This document shows, one piece after another, positions 33,459-43,052 of a stretch of 64,000 bases of DNA. The notes beneath the pieces were generated by a model that searched no databases, was not told the origin of the DNA, and saw nothing but the letters and a program-made list of their open reading frames with translations. Position 1 is the stretch's first letter. Each line of letters starts with the position of its first letter. Origin of the DNA: Acidobacteriota bacterium (GTDB lineage: Bacteria; Acidobacteriota; Thermoanaerobaculia; Multivoradales; J023); NCBI GenBank assembly GCA_029263315.1, contig JAJCXR010000048.1:1-64000 (forward strand). The letters run 5' to 3'. The translations under genes were made by a program, and so were the position numbers.

Positions 33459-35879
33459 TCAATCCTTGCTCAGGGCCACCATGGGATCGAGCCCCATGGC
33501 GGCCTTGGCCGGCAGATAAATGGCCAGCAGGCCCACCGCGCACATGACGGTCATGACGCCGATCAGAGTCAGCGGATCGTAAAAGGAGACGCCGAACAAA
33601 AAACTCTCCAGCCAACGGGTCACCGTGACGGCGGCGATGCAGCCGAAGACCAAACCCCCGAGTATCCACACCACGCCTTCCCGCAGGAGCATCTTCAGGA
33701 TGTCCACCGGACGTCCCCCCATGGCCATTCGCAGGCCGATCTCGCGCCGCCGGTGCAGGGTCGAAGAGCTCACCAGTCCATACACCCCCATTCCCGCCAG
33801 CAGCAAGGCCATCAGACCGAAGAAGCCGAGCAGACGAAGGCTCCACCGGCGCGGCGCCAAGGTCTCACCGATCATCCCCTCCAGGGTCGAGGTGGAGCTG
33901 AACGGCAAGCCGGGGGCGGCAAGCCGAATTTCATCCATGGCAGCTTGCACAAGACCCGCCGAGGAGCTTTTGCCACGCACCACGAAGGTCATCGATCCGA
34001 AGGGGTTCTGGAGGTGAGGGATGAACAATTCGGGACGCGCTGCGGCCATCAGGTCCGTTTGTCGCGCATTGCCGACCACGCCGATGATCTCCCGCAACGC
34101 CGGTGCCCCCAGGAAATGAACCAGAACCCGCTGCCCCACCGGATCTTCATCGGGCCAATACCGTTCCGCCATCTCTTGGTTCACCAGGGCCACACCACGG
34201 CTGTCGGCATCGTCGTGGGTGGTGAACAGGCGGCCCCGAAAGAGCGGTATTCTCAGCGTCTCGAAATAACCCAGGGTGGCCAAGGTATGAAGAGCGATCG
34301 GTTGTTGGTCGGGGGTCGGGGGCTCACGGCCATCGATGAAGAACGGAATCTCCCGCACGGCGCGTCCCCGGAACAAGGGCAACGCCGAGACCGCGCCCGC
34401 TGCCGCCACGTCGGGCAAGCCATGCAACCGCTCGAGGGCTTGGCTGAAGAACGTCGCCCGCTCGTCGGGGGCACCAAAGCGTGACCAGACATGGGTTTCC
34501 AAGACCGCCACGTTCTCGGTCTCGAAACCCGGATCTACCCGCAGCACTTGCTCAAAGCTGCGCAGCAGGAGGCCCGTCGCCACCAGCAAGACCACCGCTA
34601 GGGCCACCTCGAAGGCGATCAGGAAGCGCCGCCCCCGGGAGCTGCCGAGACCGCTGGCGGTGGCATCTCGACCGGATACCAAATCCCGTCCGATGGCGAG
34701 ACGGGAGAGCCGTAGATTGGGGACCAGACTGAAGACGATGCCCGTCGCCACGGCGAGCAGGATGGCAAAACCGATGACCCAAGGATCGATCGCCACCTCG
34801 GCTAGACGAGGCACGTCGACGACCGCTTGACGGCTCGCCAGCTGGACACCCAGAAAAGCGAGGAAGATTCCCGGAACCGTTCCGATCAGGGCCAGCAGAA
34901 CCGACTCCACCAACATCTGCTGAAGCAGGCGTCCTCGACCGGCCCCCAAGGCCGCCCGACAGGCCATCTCAGAACGCCGTTGCAGACCCTGCACCAAAAT
35001 CAGATTGCCCACATTCGTACAGACGATCAAGTGGACGAAGCCCACCGCAAAGAGGAGCAGCAGCAGCCCGGACCGCACCCCCCCGACGATGTGCTCTTCG
35101 ATCTTCATCGCCGCCGCCTCGATACCGCTGTTGGAAGTGGGAAAGAGCTCGCTCAGACGAACACTGATCCCCTGCAGGCTGGCTTCCGCATCACCGATCG
35201 TCTTGCCCGGCGCCAAGCGCCCGACCACCGTCAGGTTCGTTTCCGTCCGATTCTCTTTGTCCTCGGAAGTCAGCCGTCGCGTCATCCAAAGCTCACGACC
35301 GGTTGGAAAGTCGAATTCGAGGGGCATGACGCCGACGATGCGGTGCCGACCACCGCTCAGTAGGAGGTCCTGGCCGACGATGCTCGGTTCTCCCCCGTAG
35401 CGCTGTTTCCACATGCCATACGACAGCACCACCGGCCCTCCCCCATCTGCCTGGGCCTCCTCCTCTGGCAAAAAAGTGCGGCCATGCAACGCCTCGACAC
35501 CAAGGACCCGAAAGAACCCCGGTGACACCAACCAACCGCTGATGCGTTCCGGCTGGTCTCCTTCCAGCAAATCGAATCCGAAGGGCTCGGCGCTCGCCAT
35601 GGTTTCGAAAGCGTCGCTTTCGTCTCGCCAGGCGACGAAATTGCCCGGCGCCACCTTGCCCAGATGGCCATCGCCTTTGGTTTTCGATTGCCAGATGGTC
35701 AACACTCGGCCTGGATCTTCGAAGGGCAACGGTTCGAGGAGAATGCCATGCACGAGGCTATAGATGGCCGTCGTCGAGCCGATGCCCAAGGCCAGGGTGA
35801 TGACAACGATGAGAAAAAATCCAGGACGCCGAGCGAAGAAGCGGAGCGCGTGGCGTACGTCGGTCCAAAGTGCATGCAT
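33459..35879 (-). CDS. ADOP-type duplicated FtsX/MacB permease
   Basis: This 806-residue membrane protein has a duplicated MacB-FtsX arrangement: an N-terminal membrane helix (FFLIVVITLALGIGSTTAI), a large periplasmic domain, three helices at about 275-400, a second helix and periplasmic domain, and three C-terminal helices. It has no ATPase domain. The pattern FARRPGFFLIVVITLALGIG, and the length, match the acidobacterial duplicated orphan permease family. AGGAGGA lies seven bases before the ATG. It sits between the amidohydrolase and ABC exporter genes in the RiPP run, perhaps moving peptides or giving immunity. Such orphan permeases are abundant in Acidobacteriota, so the link to the peptide is not certain. 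Confidence 0.9.
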   Translation of the reverse strand: MHALWTDVRHALRFFARRPGFFLIVVITLALGIGSTTAIYSLVHGILLEPLPFEDPGRVLTIWQSKTKGDGHLGKVAPGNFVAWRDESDAFETMASAEPFGFDLLEGDQPERISGWLVSPGFFRVLGVEALHGRTFLPEEEAQADGGGPVVLSYGMWKQRYGGEPSIVGQDLLLSGGRHRIVGVMPLEFDFPTGRELWMTRRLTSEDKENRTETNLTVVGRLAPGKTIGDAEASLQGISVRLSELFPTSNSGIEAAAMKIEEHIVGGVRSGLLLLLFAVGFVHLIVCTNVGNLILVQGLQRRSEMACRAALGAGRGRLLQQMLVESVLLALIGTVPGIFLAFLGVQLASRQAVVDVPRLAEVAIDPWVIGFAILLAVATGIVFSLVPNLRLSRLAIGRDLVSGRDATASGLGSSRGRRFLIAFEVALAVVLLVATGLLLRSFEQVLRVDPGFETENVAVLETHVWSRFGAPDERATFFSQALERLHGLPDVAAAGAVSALPLFRGRAVREIPFFIDGREPPTPDQQPIALHTLATLGYFETLRIPLFRGRLFTTHDDADSRGVALVNQEMAERYWPDEDPVGQRVLVHFLGAPALREIIGVVGNARQTDLMAAARPELFIPHLQNPFGSMTFVVRGKSSSAGLVQAAMDEIRLAAPGLPFSSTSTLEGMIGETLAPRRWSLRLLGFFGLMALLLAGMGVYGLVSSSTLHRRREIGLRMAMGGRPVDILKMLLREGVVWILGGLVFGCIAAVTVTRWLESFLFGVSFYDPLTLIGVMTVMCAVGLLAIYLPAKAAMGLDPMVALSKD

Positions 35880-35903
35880 GTCCCAGTCCTCCTCGGTGCA
35901 CGA

Positions 35904-37286
35904 CTAGAAGTCGATGGGGTAGCCTTCCTTGAAGCGGAAAGCGATATGCGTCACGTTCTGAAAGTCTTCGATCGGGTTACCCTCGAGCGCCAGAAAGCTC
36001 GCCTCATATCCCGCCGCCAGCTTGCCGATTCTGCGTTCTGGAAAGATCATCTTTCCAGTCCCGCACCACAGCTTCAACAGCGTACGGTTGTCAAAGACAT
36101 CCAGGGCTTTCATGGTCATCACCTCATCGAGCGCCGTCTGCTCATAGCGATCACTACCGATCGCCAGTTGTACTCCGCCGCGATGAAGAACCTTCAGATT
36201 ATATGCCAGGGTCTTGCGGATGAGCTGGAAGCGCTCGAGATCCGGAAGGGCCCTACGGCTCAGGGCGGTCGTCGTCACCACCACGGCACCCTTGCGCTTG
36301 GCCAGGCGGGCGTCGGCGCGGCTCAAGCGGTATTCCTCAGCTCGCCTCGATTTGGGAATCTGGTAACCGGGAAGGTGCATGATCTCATCGACACCGGCGT
36401 GCAAAGCGACACGAAAGTCGTGGGCCGTCTCGACATGGCTGGCCACCCGTAGACCGGCCCGGTGAGCCCGTCGGGTGATCAGCGGCACTAGCATGGGATC
36501 GAGCCCTCGAACGCCGTCATATTTGGCATCGTCGAGACGCTCGGCGTGCTCGTCGGAGTAGAGCAGGAAGATCTTGATGAAATCCGGTGACTGGGCGGTG
36601 ATCCGCGGCCAGACATCCTTGAGATCGTCCGCATCGTCGACTACAAAAAAGGCGCGATTGCGCAGCCATTCCTTGGTCTTGCCGCGATGGGCCCGGGGCA
36701 GAATGAGCTTCTCGTAGAGGCCGATCGGGTGACCCCCCGTCGCCGTGATGCCACCGTTGGAAAAGCTGACGTCGAGGCGCCCGGGGGCATCGAACCAGGG
36801 ACGGATCTCGGCCGTCAGCTCACCGATGTTGTTGGCGATCTTGACGTAGAAAATCCCCCGTTCGAGGTATCGGCGGTGGATGGTTTCCAGCTGGTAGGTG
36901 CCTTCGAAGTTGTGATTGTGGGCCTCGGCGAATGGCGGCACCAAGTACTGGTCTCCAAATTCCAAGACCTCATCGACGTGGGCGGGACGGCGGCGGTTGA
37001 ACACACCGCCCACCGAGTACAAGGTCTTACGCTTAAAGGTCTTGCCCGTCCACCACCAACCACCGGACAGCTCGTACACCTTTGGAGGCTGCGGTGGACT
37101 CTCCTCTGCACTGGGCGATGGCTCAACAGACGCTCCGCTTGGCTCACCTCCAGCATAGGTCGGTGCTGTCAAGTCCACTGAGAACACTGCCACCAATGCC
37201 AAAAGGCAAAGACAGACATGACGCCATCGGGCGTTGCCGGGAATCGTTATCTGCTGCTGCATCTTCTGCTGCATCTTCTGCTGCAT
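35904..37286 (-). CDS. Exported amidohydrolase-superfamily protein
   Basis: This protein of about 460 residues has an N-terminal Met/Gln repeat (MQQK units), then a hydrophobic signal (VCLCLLALVAVFSVDL), so it is exported or anchored. The amidohydrolase part shows the strand-1 metal motif FAEAHNHNFEG (H.H), the later GLRVASHVETAHD and a last LAIGSDRYEQ with the catalytic Asp. The family hydrolyses amides, dipeptides or cyclic imides. The start ATG overlaps the stop of the preceding M16 gene (TGATG), with GGAGG seven bases upstream, so it is coupled to the RiPP operon. It may degrade leader fragments or process the peptide; the substrate is unknown. Confidence 0.8.
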   Translation of the reverse strand: MQQKMQQKMQQQITIPGNARWRHVCLCLLALVAVFSVDLTAPTYAGGEPSGASVEPSPSAEESPPQPPKVYELSGGWWWTGKTFKRKTLYSVGGVFNRRRPAHVDEVLEFGDQYLVPPFAEAHNHNFEGTYQLETIHRRYLERGIFYVKIANNIGELTAEIRPWFDAPGRLDVSFSNGGITATGGHPIGLYEKLILPRAHRGKTKEWLRNRAFFVVDDADDLKDVWPRITAQSPDFIKIFLLYSDEHAERLDDAKYDGVRGLDPMLVPLITRRAHRAGLRVASHVETAHDFRVALHAGVDEIMHLPGYQIPKSRRAEEYRLSRADARLAKRKGAVVVTTTALSRRALPDLERFQLIRKTLAYNLKVLHRGGVQLAIGSDRYEQTALDEVMTMKALDVFDNRTLLKLWCGTGKMIFPERRIGKLAAGYEASFLALEGNPIEDFQNVTHIAFRFKEGYPIDF

Positions 37287-37287
37287 C
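37250..37287. repeat. 12-bp tandem repeat at the amidohydrolase start
   Basis: ATCTTCTGCTGC is repeated at 37261 and 37273, with a partial copy before it. It encodes the MQQKMQQKMQQ start of the amidohydrolase and supplies several possible ATG starts in frame. Confidence 0.85.
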
Positions 37288-38641
37288 ACCTGGCCTCCGT
37301 CGTGAAGGGGTCACTGAAACCCCGAAACTGCTCGGCCAGCTCTTGACGTGGCCCGACCGCCACGATGACCGCCTGCCGGGGGCGGATACACTGGCGGGCC
37401 AGTTGACGCAGGCTGCCGGCATCGACCTGCCATACATCCTGCAACTGATGATCAAAATGATCGTCGCTGAGCCGGCTGGCCACCAGTTGCTTGAGCTTGA
37501 TGGCCACTTGGCGTCCGGTCTGGCTCGAGCGCAGAAACTCGCCGATGAAACCATGCTTGGCGGCCAACAGCTCCTGCTCCCCCACCTCCTCTTCACCGAG
37601 CCGCTCCATCTCTAGCAGAATGCGCCGTACCGCATCGCTGACTTCGCCATGGGCCAAGGCAGTCTGGGTGACGAGCGGGCCACAGCCCAAACGGGCGGCC
37701 AGCACACTGCGCACTTGATAGGCCAGCCCGAGGGATTCCCGCAGCCTCGCCGCGAGGCGCTGCGACAGAATCTGGGTCAGGAGTCGCAGCAAGTGAAAAC
37801 GCTCATCACGCCTTGAAAGACCCTGGTGCCCAACCCACAATACCGTCTGCGCCGCCGCAGGGTGGTCGACGATACGCAAGCGCATCCGCGAACGCTCCGC
37901 CAGCTCCATTCTGCGGGGCGCCACTTGAGGCTCGGGGCGCCCGTCGGCCGGCACCTCGGCGAGCACCTCCATCAGCCAGCCCTCCGGCACCGCTCCTCCG
38001 GCGGCGAAGGAGACGCCGGCCATGGCAACTCGCTCATGGTGCAGGTGGAGCAAATCCTGGCGGCCAATGCGTTCGACGCTCTCCGGCGTTCCCCACAGGG
38101 GACGACCATACTCCGTGCCATCATAGAGCGTGCGATGGAACCAAACCTCGGCCTTACGATCGGCCCGCCATTGCGCCTGACGTAACATCGCCAACTGTTG
38201 ACGGCGGGCACGCTCCAGGGCTTCTTCTGAGAAGGAAGGCGAAAACACCATCTCGATCAGCAATTGGGCCGCCAACTCACGGTCGTCGGTCGGCACCTCC
38301 ATGGTCACCATGCCCGAGTCCCAATCCGCCCACGACGCGGTGTCGACGCCGATCGAGGCGACGTCCTCGGCCATCTTGTGGTCCGAGCGGCGGGACGTGC
38401 CGGTCTTCAGCAAGACCAGCATCAAGGCCGAAATACCTTCCAGCCCCGGAGGGTCGTCCTGTCCGCCAGCCGGCATGGCGGCCACCAGGTTGACCAGAGG
38501 CACCAGGCCGGTCCGCAGCGTCGCCACGCGCAAACCATTGCTCAGATCGCGACGCAGAAAGCGTGGGAATTTGGGCGGGCTCGCCATATGGACGATCGGC
38601 GCCGGCTCGAGACCGGCAGCGGAAGACGACGCGGCTACCAT
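37286..38641 (-). CDS. M16B peptidase-like subunit, catalytically inactive
   Basis: This 451-residue protein has the M16 fold (two homologous halves, with LSNGLRVATLRT at the start and YQVRSVLAARL late). The zinc-binding HxxEH is absent: the corresponding position reads PPGLEGISALML. In heterodimeric M16B enzymes one subunit is catalytic and the other contributes the second half of the chamber. This one overlaps the active partner gene by 7 bp (ATG inside its end), which predicts tight coupling and a 1:1 complex. The probable role is leader-peptide processing of the RiPP. No signal peptide is seen, so it acts in the cytosol. Confidence 0.88.
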   Translation of the reverse strand: MVAASSSAAGLEPAPIVHMASPPKFPRFLRRDLSNGLRVATLRTGLVPLVNLVAAMPAGGQDDPPGLEGISALMLVLLKTGTSRRSDHKMAEDVASIGVDTASWADWDSGMVTMEVPTDDRELAAQLLIEMVFSPSFSEEALERARRQQLAMLRQAQWRADRKAEVWFHRTLYDGTEYGRPLWGTPESVERIGRQDLLHLHHERVAMAGVSFAAGGAVPEGWLMEVLAEVPADGRPEPQVAPRRMELAERSRMRLRIVDHPAAAQTVLWVGHQGLSRRDERFHLLRLLTQILSQRLAARLRESLGLAYQVRSVLAARLGCGPLVTQTALAHGEVSDAVRRILLEMERLGEEEVGEQELLAAKHGFIGEFLRSSQTGRQVAIKLKQLVASRLSDDHFDHQLQDVWQVDAGSLRQLARQCIRPRQAVIVAVGPRQELAEQFRGFSDPFTTEAR

Positions 38642-39984
38642 GTCTCACCTTGCGGAATGACCGTCAGCAGGCCGCGACGATCCGCTCGACAGGTGCGCCG
38701 AACAAAGTCGTCGAGCGCCCCGACATCCGGGGCCAGCAACTGTTGCTCCTCGCCCTCCAAGGCGTTGACGTCGCCGAGGTAGCCCAAGTGTTGGGCCAAG
38801 AAATCGGCCCGCTTTTGCAAATAGCGCATGTTGACATAGTGATCGGTCAGCGCTTTCTTCTGGGCCCTGCGCAGGGCTTGTCCTTCGACTCCCGCCGCGA
38901 TTTCGGCTTCCAGCGCCTCCACCAGGGCCTGCTGCAAACGAGGCGCCTCGACGCCCCGTTGAGCGGTGGCGAAGAAAACCAGGGTCAGCGCGTGACGCAT
39001 GCTGACGAGGACCGCTTCGACGCTCTGGGCCACCTTCCAGTCTGCCACCAGGCGACGCTGCAGGGAGCAATCGCGGCCGGCCCAACATTTCGCCAGCAGT
39101 CCCGGCAGCAGATGCTGACCCGATCCGTATGACGGAGCCCGCCAGGCAATGTAGGTGCGAGCGAATGGGACCCTCTGTCGGCTCCTTCGTTGGCCGACGA
39201 CGGGGCTCGTTGCGTCGAGGACCTGAGGGTCTAAACCGTCCACTGGCGGCGGCGCGGAGCGTCCAGGGCTGCCCAAATGTCCAAGGCTGCCCAAACGCCC
39301 GAAATACCGCGAAATCAGCTCCCGGGTTGCGGCTGCCGAGACATCCCCCACCACCGCCAAAACGGCATTCTCTGGACGGTAATGGCAATCAAAGAATCTG
39401 GCAACATCGTCGAGGCTAGCATCGCGGATTCCCTCGGGGGTACCGATCGGCAACCGACGGTAGGGATGGCCCGCCGGATAGAGAAGCTCGTGTAGCTGCG
39501 ACAGGGCCCGGCCATAGGGCTGATCCTCGAGCATCTGCCGCTGCTCTTGACCAATGATCAACTGCTCGCGGCTCAGTACTTCGCGACTCAGGCCACAGGC
39601 CGGGGCGGCCATGCGCCGAGATTCTGTCCACAGCGCAAGGTCGAGACGATCCGAGGGCACCAGACATCCAAAAACGGTTCGGTCATGGGAGGTCCGGGCA
39701 TCGGTCACTCCTCCGGCGTCTTCGATGATCTGGGACAGGTGGCCCGACAAGGCTTCGATCGTCGGATCGCCGTCGCCGCCAGCAAAGCTGAGATGCTCGC
39801 AGAGATGCGCCAGACCGGAGCGGGCTTCTGGATCCCGCGCCGAGCCCGCCTGGTAGCTGGTGTAGACGGCCGCCAAGGGGGCACTGGGGTCCGTTTGGAC
39901 AATGACCTGCAAGCCGTTGTCGAGTCTGAAGGCATCGATCGGAAACCTCACATCGATTCGGGCGTCTGTCGACGGGACGGCCAC
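38635..39984 (-). CDS. M16B zinc peptidase, active subunit
   Basis: This peptidase of about 449 residues has FRLDNGLQVIVQTD at the start and the inverted zinc motif H-L-C-E-H (His60, Glu63, His64), with a candidate third ligand Glu147 in IGQEQRQ. It should hydrolyse peptides inside a closed chamber. I start it at GTG 39984, with GGGAG nine bases upstream; GTG 40002, overlapping the stop of the previous gene, is also possible. The longer frame to 40425 lies inside the neighbouring gene. Paired with the inactive subunit downstream, it is the best candidate for removing the precursor leader. Confidence 0.9.
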   Translation of the reverse strand: MAVPSTDARIDVRFPIDAFRLDNGLQVIVQTDPSAPLAAVYTSYQAGSARDPEARSGLAHLCEHLSFAGGDGDPTIEALSGHLSQIIEDAGGVTDARTSHDRTVFGCLVPSDRLDLALWTESRRMAAPACGLSREVLSREQLIIGQEQRQMLEDQPYGRALSQLHELLYPAGHPYRRLPIGTPEGIRDASLDDVARFFDCHYRPENAVLAVVGDVSAAATRELISRYFGRLGSLGHLGSPGRSAPPPVDGLDPQVLDATSPVVGQRRSRQRVPFARTYIAWRAPSYGSGQHLLPGLLAKCWAGRDCSLQRRLVADWKVAQSVEAVLVSMRHALTLVFFATAQRGVEAPRLQQALVEALEAEIAAGVEGQALRRAQKKALTDHYVNMRYLQKRADFLAQHLGYLGDVNALEGEEQQLLAPDVGALDDFVRRTCRADRRGLLTVIPQGETW

Positions 39985-39998
39985 CTCAGTACGCTCCC

Positions 39999-42900
39999 TC
40001 ACGGACTGGAAGTGCTCTCGAAGCAGATGGCATTGCCCCGGTGCAGGGTACGGAGGAATCGTCCGACCTGGGCGATGAGATCGACATCCTCGGGATAGCC
40101 AAGCCGCAAACTCTCGATGATCTCGGTCACCGTACGGGTGCCGTCGCAGAGGTCGAGGATGGGCCGCGTCGCACGGTTGAGCTTGAAGGTCTTGCGCGCC
40201 GTCGAAGAGCGTACGGAGAGCAGAAAGGAGGGCTCCGTCGAGGCGCCGTCCCGCTGCGCGACGATCGACGCCTTGATCGACAACCGCGGTTTGAATGGCA
40301 GGAGATTGGCCGCCGCTTCGGCGCCGTGAACCTTTTCGAAAACCTGATCGCCGAGGACCAACAGGTCGACGGAGGACAGGAGAAAACTCTCGATGGCGGC
40401 AGCCGGATCGGTGGCCAGATCCCAACCAAAGACCATAAAGGCGATCGAGGCGACGGCTCCCAAGCCTTTGTGCGCTTCGAGGGCTTGCAAGATCTCGTGG
40501 TGCATGCGATGGACTTTCGGATCGCTGACTTGAGCCCGCAGATGGTACGGCGCCAGGGCCGCCAGCCGGTCGCGGAACGGTCCCTTGATGGAAACCTCTT
40601 GCAACATCAAGGGTAGGTCCCCGTCGAGACCGTTCAGAAACTCTTCACCGGCCGGCAGGGTCAACAGGTTACGCAGCTTGGGAGCGGCGTAGGAGTTGAG
40701 CTCGGTGCTGAGCCGACGGGCCAAGGGGGCGTTGTCGGCGCTACAAAGCACCAAGCTGGAGACCGTTGGCACCGCAGTCGCCAACTCGAGGGGCTGCACC
40801 AAGGCCACGGACCTGTCGTCCGCCAGCCATTTGGCGATGCTTCCGGCAAGGTCCCGCTCACCGGTGCTCCGTCGCAGGAAAGTTCTGTAGCGCGTGAAGG
40901 CGGCCTCGGCCTGGGCCGCAAAATCGGCCGCCGTGCCCGTCTCCGAGCCCGGATCGCCGGAGCCCTCGGCAGATGAGCCATCGGTCGCGGTCACCGCAGC
41001 AGCCGACCTTGACGATTCCAAGAGCCCGTCCAGCGGCTTACCGACAAAGGCCCAGCGTCGGCGGACACCTGCGAAATAGGCCTCGGCACGATCGCCCAGG
41101 CCCAGTCGACCACAGACGATTCCCAAGTTCAAATGAAGATAGAGGAACACCTCGTCGCCGCGGGTCAGCAAACCAGGTGGCAGCCTGCCGGTGGCGGCCG
41201 GCAAGAGGTGAAAGATCGGATAGCTCGCCCCTTCTCCACTGAGCTCCCGCGACAGCTCGAGGCAATAGAAGTACTCGCGCAAAGCTTCCGCCCAGTCGCC
41301 GCGCTGGGCGCGCAGATTGGCCAAGGTGGCTCGCATCAATTGCAGCAGATACGGGGTGAGGTCGGAGCCCCCCACCTTGCCGGCGGCCTCAAACTGCGCC
41401 AGCGCCTGGTCGGCGGAGCCCTTGCGACGAAACAGGCGGCCCGTATTGAGACGCAGGATGCCCTCCAGCAGGCCTTGGGGACGATCGGAATTCGCTAATT
41501 GCTCGATCGACCGGGTCTCCAGGGCGACCGCTTCGTCCAGCCGCCCCTCACGGAACAGGGTAAAGGCGATGCTGTTGCTTACAAAGCTCGCCTCGCTGTG
41601 CAATCCGATCTGCTCGAAGCGGGGCAAAACCGACTGCAGGAGCCCCCTCCCACGCTTCAGCTCCCCGAGGCCGAAGATGGCGTTGTTGCCTTGCAACCGG
41701 GTCAACATGGCTCGATCGCCTGCACCTTCGGCATGTTGCAGGGCCGCTTCGAAGTGCTCATCTGCCCGTTGGAACTCTCCAGCGTCGTAGGAAAGCAAGG
41801 CCAGAAGAAGATCACCGTCCACCTTGCCAGCTTCCGCCGTCCCGTCGACGCAAGCGAGGTAGCCCTCGGCGAAAGCGAAGGCTTCGTCGAAGGCCGAGAA
41901 TCCCCAAGCCCGTTCCAGTGCCTGGCGGGTGTGCAGGTGGAGAACGCCAAGGTCCTCCGCCTCGAAAGCATGCCAGGAGGCACAGAAGGGATCGCTTTCC
42001 TCGACCTTCAAGGCCGACCGATGCAGCGCTCGCCGTTCCTCGGCGTCGAGGTCTGAGTAGAGGGCCTGGCGCAAAGGGGCCGAGGCCAACAAGTAGCGGT
42101 TGTCACCGACGGCCCGTAGGAGACCACGCCGCTCGAGGGTTCTCGCCATTTCTTCGACGGACAGGCGCGATTCTCCGTTCAGCAGCTCGGCCCAGTCGGA
42201 TGTCGAAAAAGGAAGGGTCAGGACGGAGGCCGAGCGCAAGGCCGAGAGATCTTCACCCACCAAGTCGGCGAGGCTCGTGCTGCCGTGGTCCAGACCGCCT
42301 GCCAGAATCTCGACGTTGCTGCCAACATCGGCATCGACGCCGGCGTCCGCAGTTGGCCCGGAAAAGGCCCGTTCCGTGGCGCTCAACAAGCAGATGAAGA
42401 CGGGACACCTCTGGGCGTAGGAGAGCATCAACTCAACCAATGTACGGCACTTTGTGTCCGCCAGATGGTAGTCCTCGATCCAGATGACGGTGGGCTGGCC
42501 CGTCACCCCGGCGGCCGCCGTAGCGGCATCGAGGATGAATCGAATCTGCTCGCTGATCAAAAAGGCCGAGGCATCGCGGCGCCAAAAGAACTCAGCGAGT
42601 CCGACGCGATCCCGGCGCAGCACAAACTCGGCGAGACCGGAGCGAAAAATCGACACATGGCTGAAGCGCTCCGTGGCGGCCAAGGCGGGGAGGAGATTGG
42701 CCAGCGCCAGCTCGTAGCTTTGGATCAGCGCCGGATCGGCTTCGAGCTGCCGGCCGGCGATCTCATCGACCAGCTCCAAGATGCCACCGAAGGGACGCCG
42801 CAGCCCGGCTCGCCAGCCGCCAGTGAAGATAGCGCCGCCGGTCTCTTCAACCCGCCCCTTGAAGGCCGCCCGCAAGTGGTGTCGTTGCAGCCCATCGGCC

Positions 42901-43010
42901 ACGGCACACCGGCAAACGACTGCGGACGTCTCACCGTGGTGGCGACGGAGATAGGCCTGCCACAGGCCCTCCAGGGGACCTGTCGGGGATTGCGGAAAGG
43001 TGGTCTCCAT
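39999..43010 (-). CDS. Large degenerate ATPase-TPR-PqqD-like protein (paralogue B)
   Basis: This 1003-residue protein is homologous to the product of 28062-30995. The N-terminal ATPase-like part has a decayed P-loop (FTGGWRAGLRRPFGGILEL) and a Walker-B-like VIWIEDYHLAD. TPR-type helices follow at about 340-640. The C-terminal 90 residues read FKLNRATRPILDLCDGTRTVTEII, the pattern of PqqD, the leader-binding chaperone of RiPP pathways. The gene lies between SagB and the M16 pair, in the same direction with small gaps, so it belongs to the RiPP operon. I infer a scaffold that binds the precursor and presents it to the enzymes. ATPase activity is doubtful. Confidence 0.75.
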   Translation of the reverse strand: METTFPQSPTGPLEGLWQAYLRRHHGETSAVVCRCAVADGLQRHHLRAAFKGRVEETGGAIFTGGWRAGLRRPFGGILELVDEIAGRQLEADPALIQSYELALANLLPALAATERFSHVSIFRSGLAEFVLRRDRVGLAEFFWRRDASAFLISEQIRFILDAATAAAGVTGQPTVIWIEDYHLADTKCRTLVELMLSYAQRCPVFICLLSATERAFSGPTADAGVDADVGSNVEILAGGLDHGSTSLADLVGEDLSALRSASVLTLPFSTSDWAELLNGESRLSVEEMARTLERRGLLRAVGDNRYLLASAPLRQALYSDLDAEERRALHRSALKVEESDPFCASWHAFEAEDLGVLHLHTRQALERAWGFSAFDEAFAFAEGYLACVDGTAEAGKVDGDLLLALLSYDAGEFQRADEHFEAALQHAEGAGDRAMLTRLQGNNAIFGLGELKRGRGLLQSVLPRFEQIGLHSEASFVSNSIAFTLFREGRLDEAVALETRSIEQLANSDRPQGLLEGILRLNTGRLFRRKGSADQALAQFEAAGKVGGSDLTPYLLQLMRATLANLRAQRGDWAEALREYFYCLELSRELSGEGASYPIFHLLPAATGRLPPGLLTRGDEVFLYLHLNLGIVCGRLGLGDRAEAYFAGVRRRWAFVGKPLDGLLESSRSAAAVTATDGSSAEGSGDPGSETGTAADFAAQAEAAFTRYRTFLRRSTGERDLAGSIAKWLADDRSVALVQPLELATAVPTVSSLVLCSADNAPLARRLSTELNSYAAPKLRNLLTLPAGEEFLNGLDGDLPLMLQEVSIKGPFRDRLAALAPYHLRAQVSDPKVHRMHHEILQALEAHKGLGAVASIAFMVFGWDLATDPAAAIESFLLSSVDLLVLGDQVFEKVHGAEAAANLLPFKPRLSIKASIVAQRDGASTEPSFLLSVRSSTARKTFKLNRATRPILDLCDGTRTVTEIIESLRLGYPEDVDLIAQVGRFLRTLHRGNAICFESTSSP

Positions 43011-43052
43011 AAGGTCAGCCCTATCGGCCCGTCACCATGGCCAGCCCCCGAG

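Noticed and set aside
33270..34484. 404-codon plus-strand frame opposite the ABC exporter and permease
   Set aside because: Composition and lack of any domain show it to be a shadow of the two confirmed minus-strand genes.
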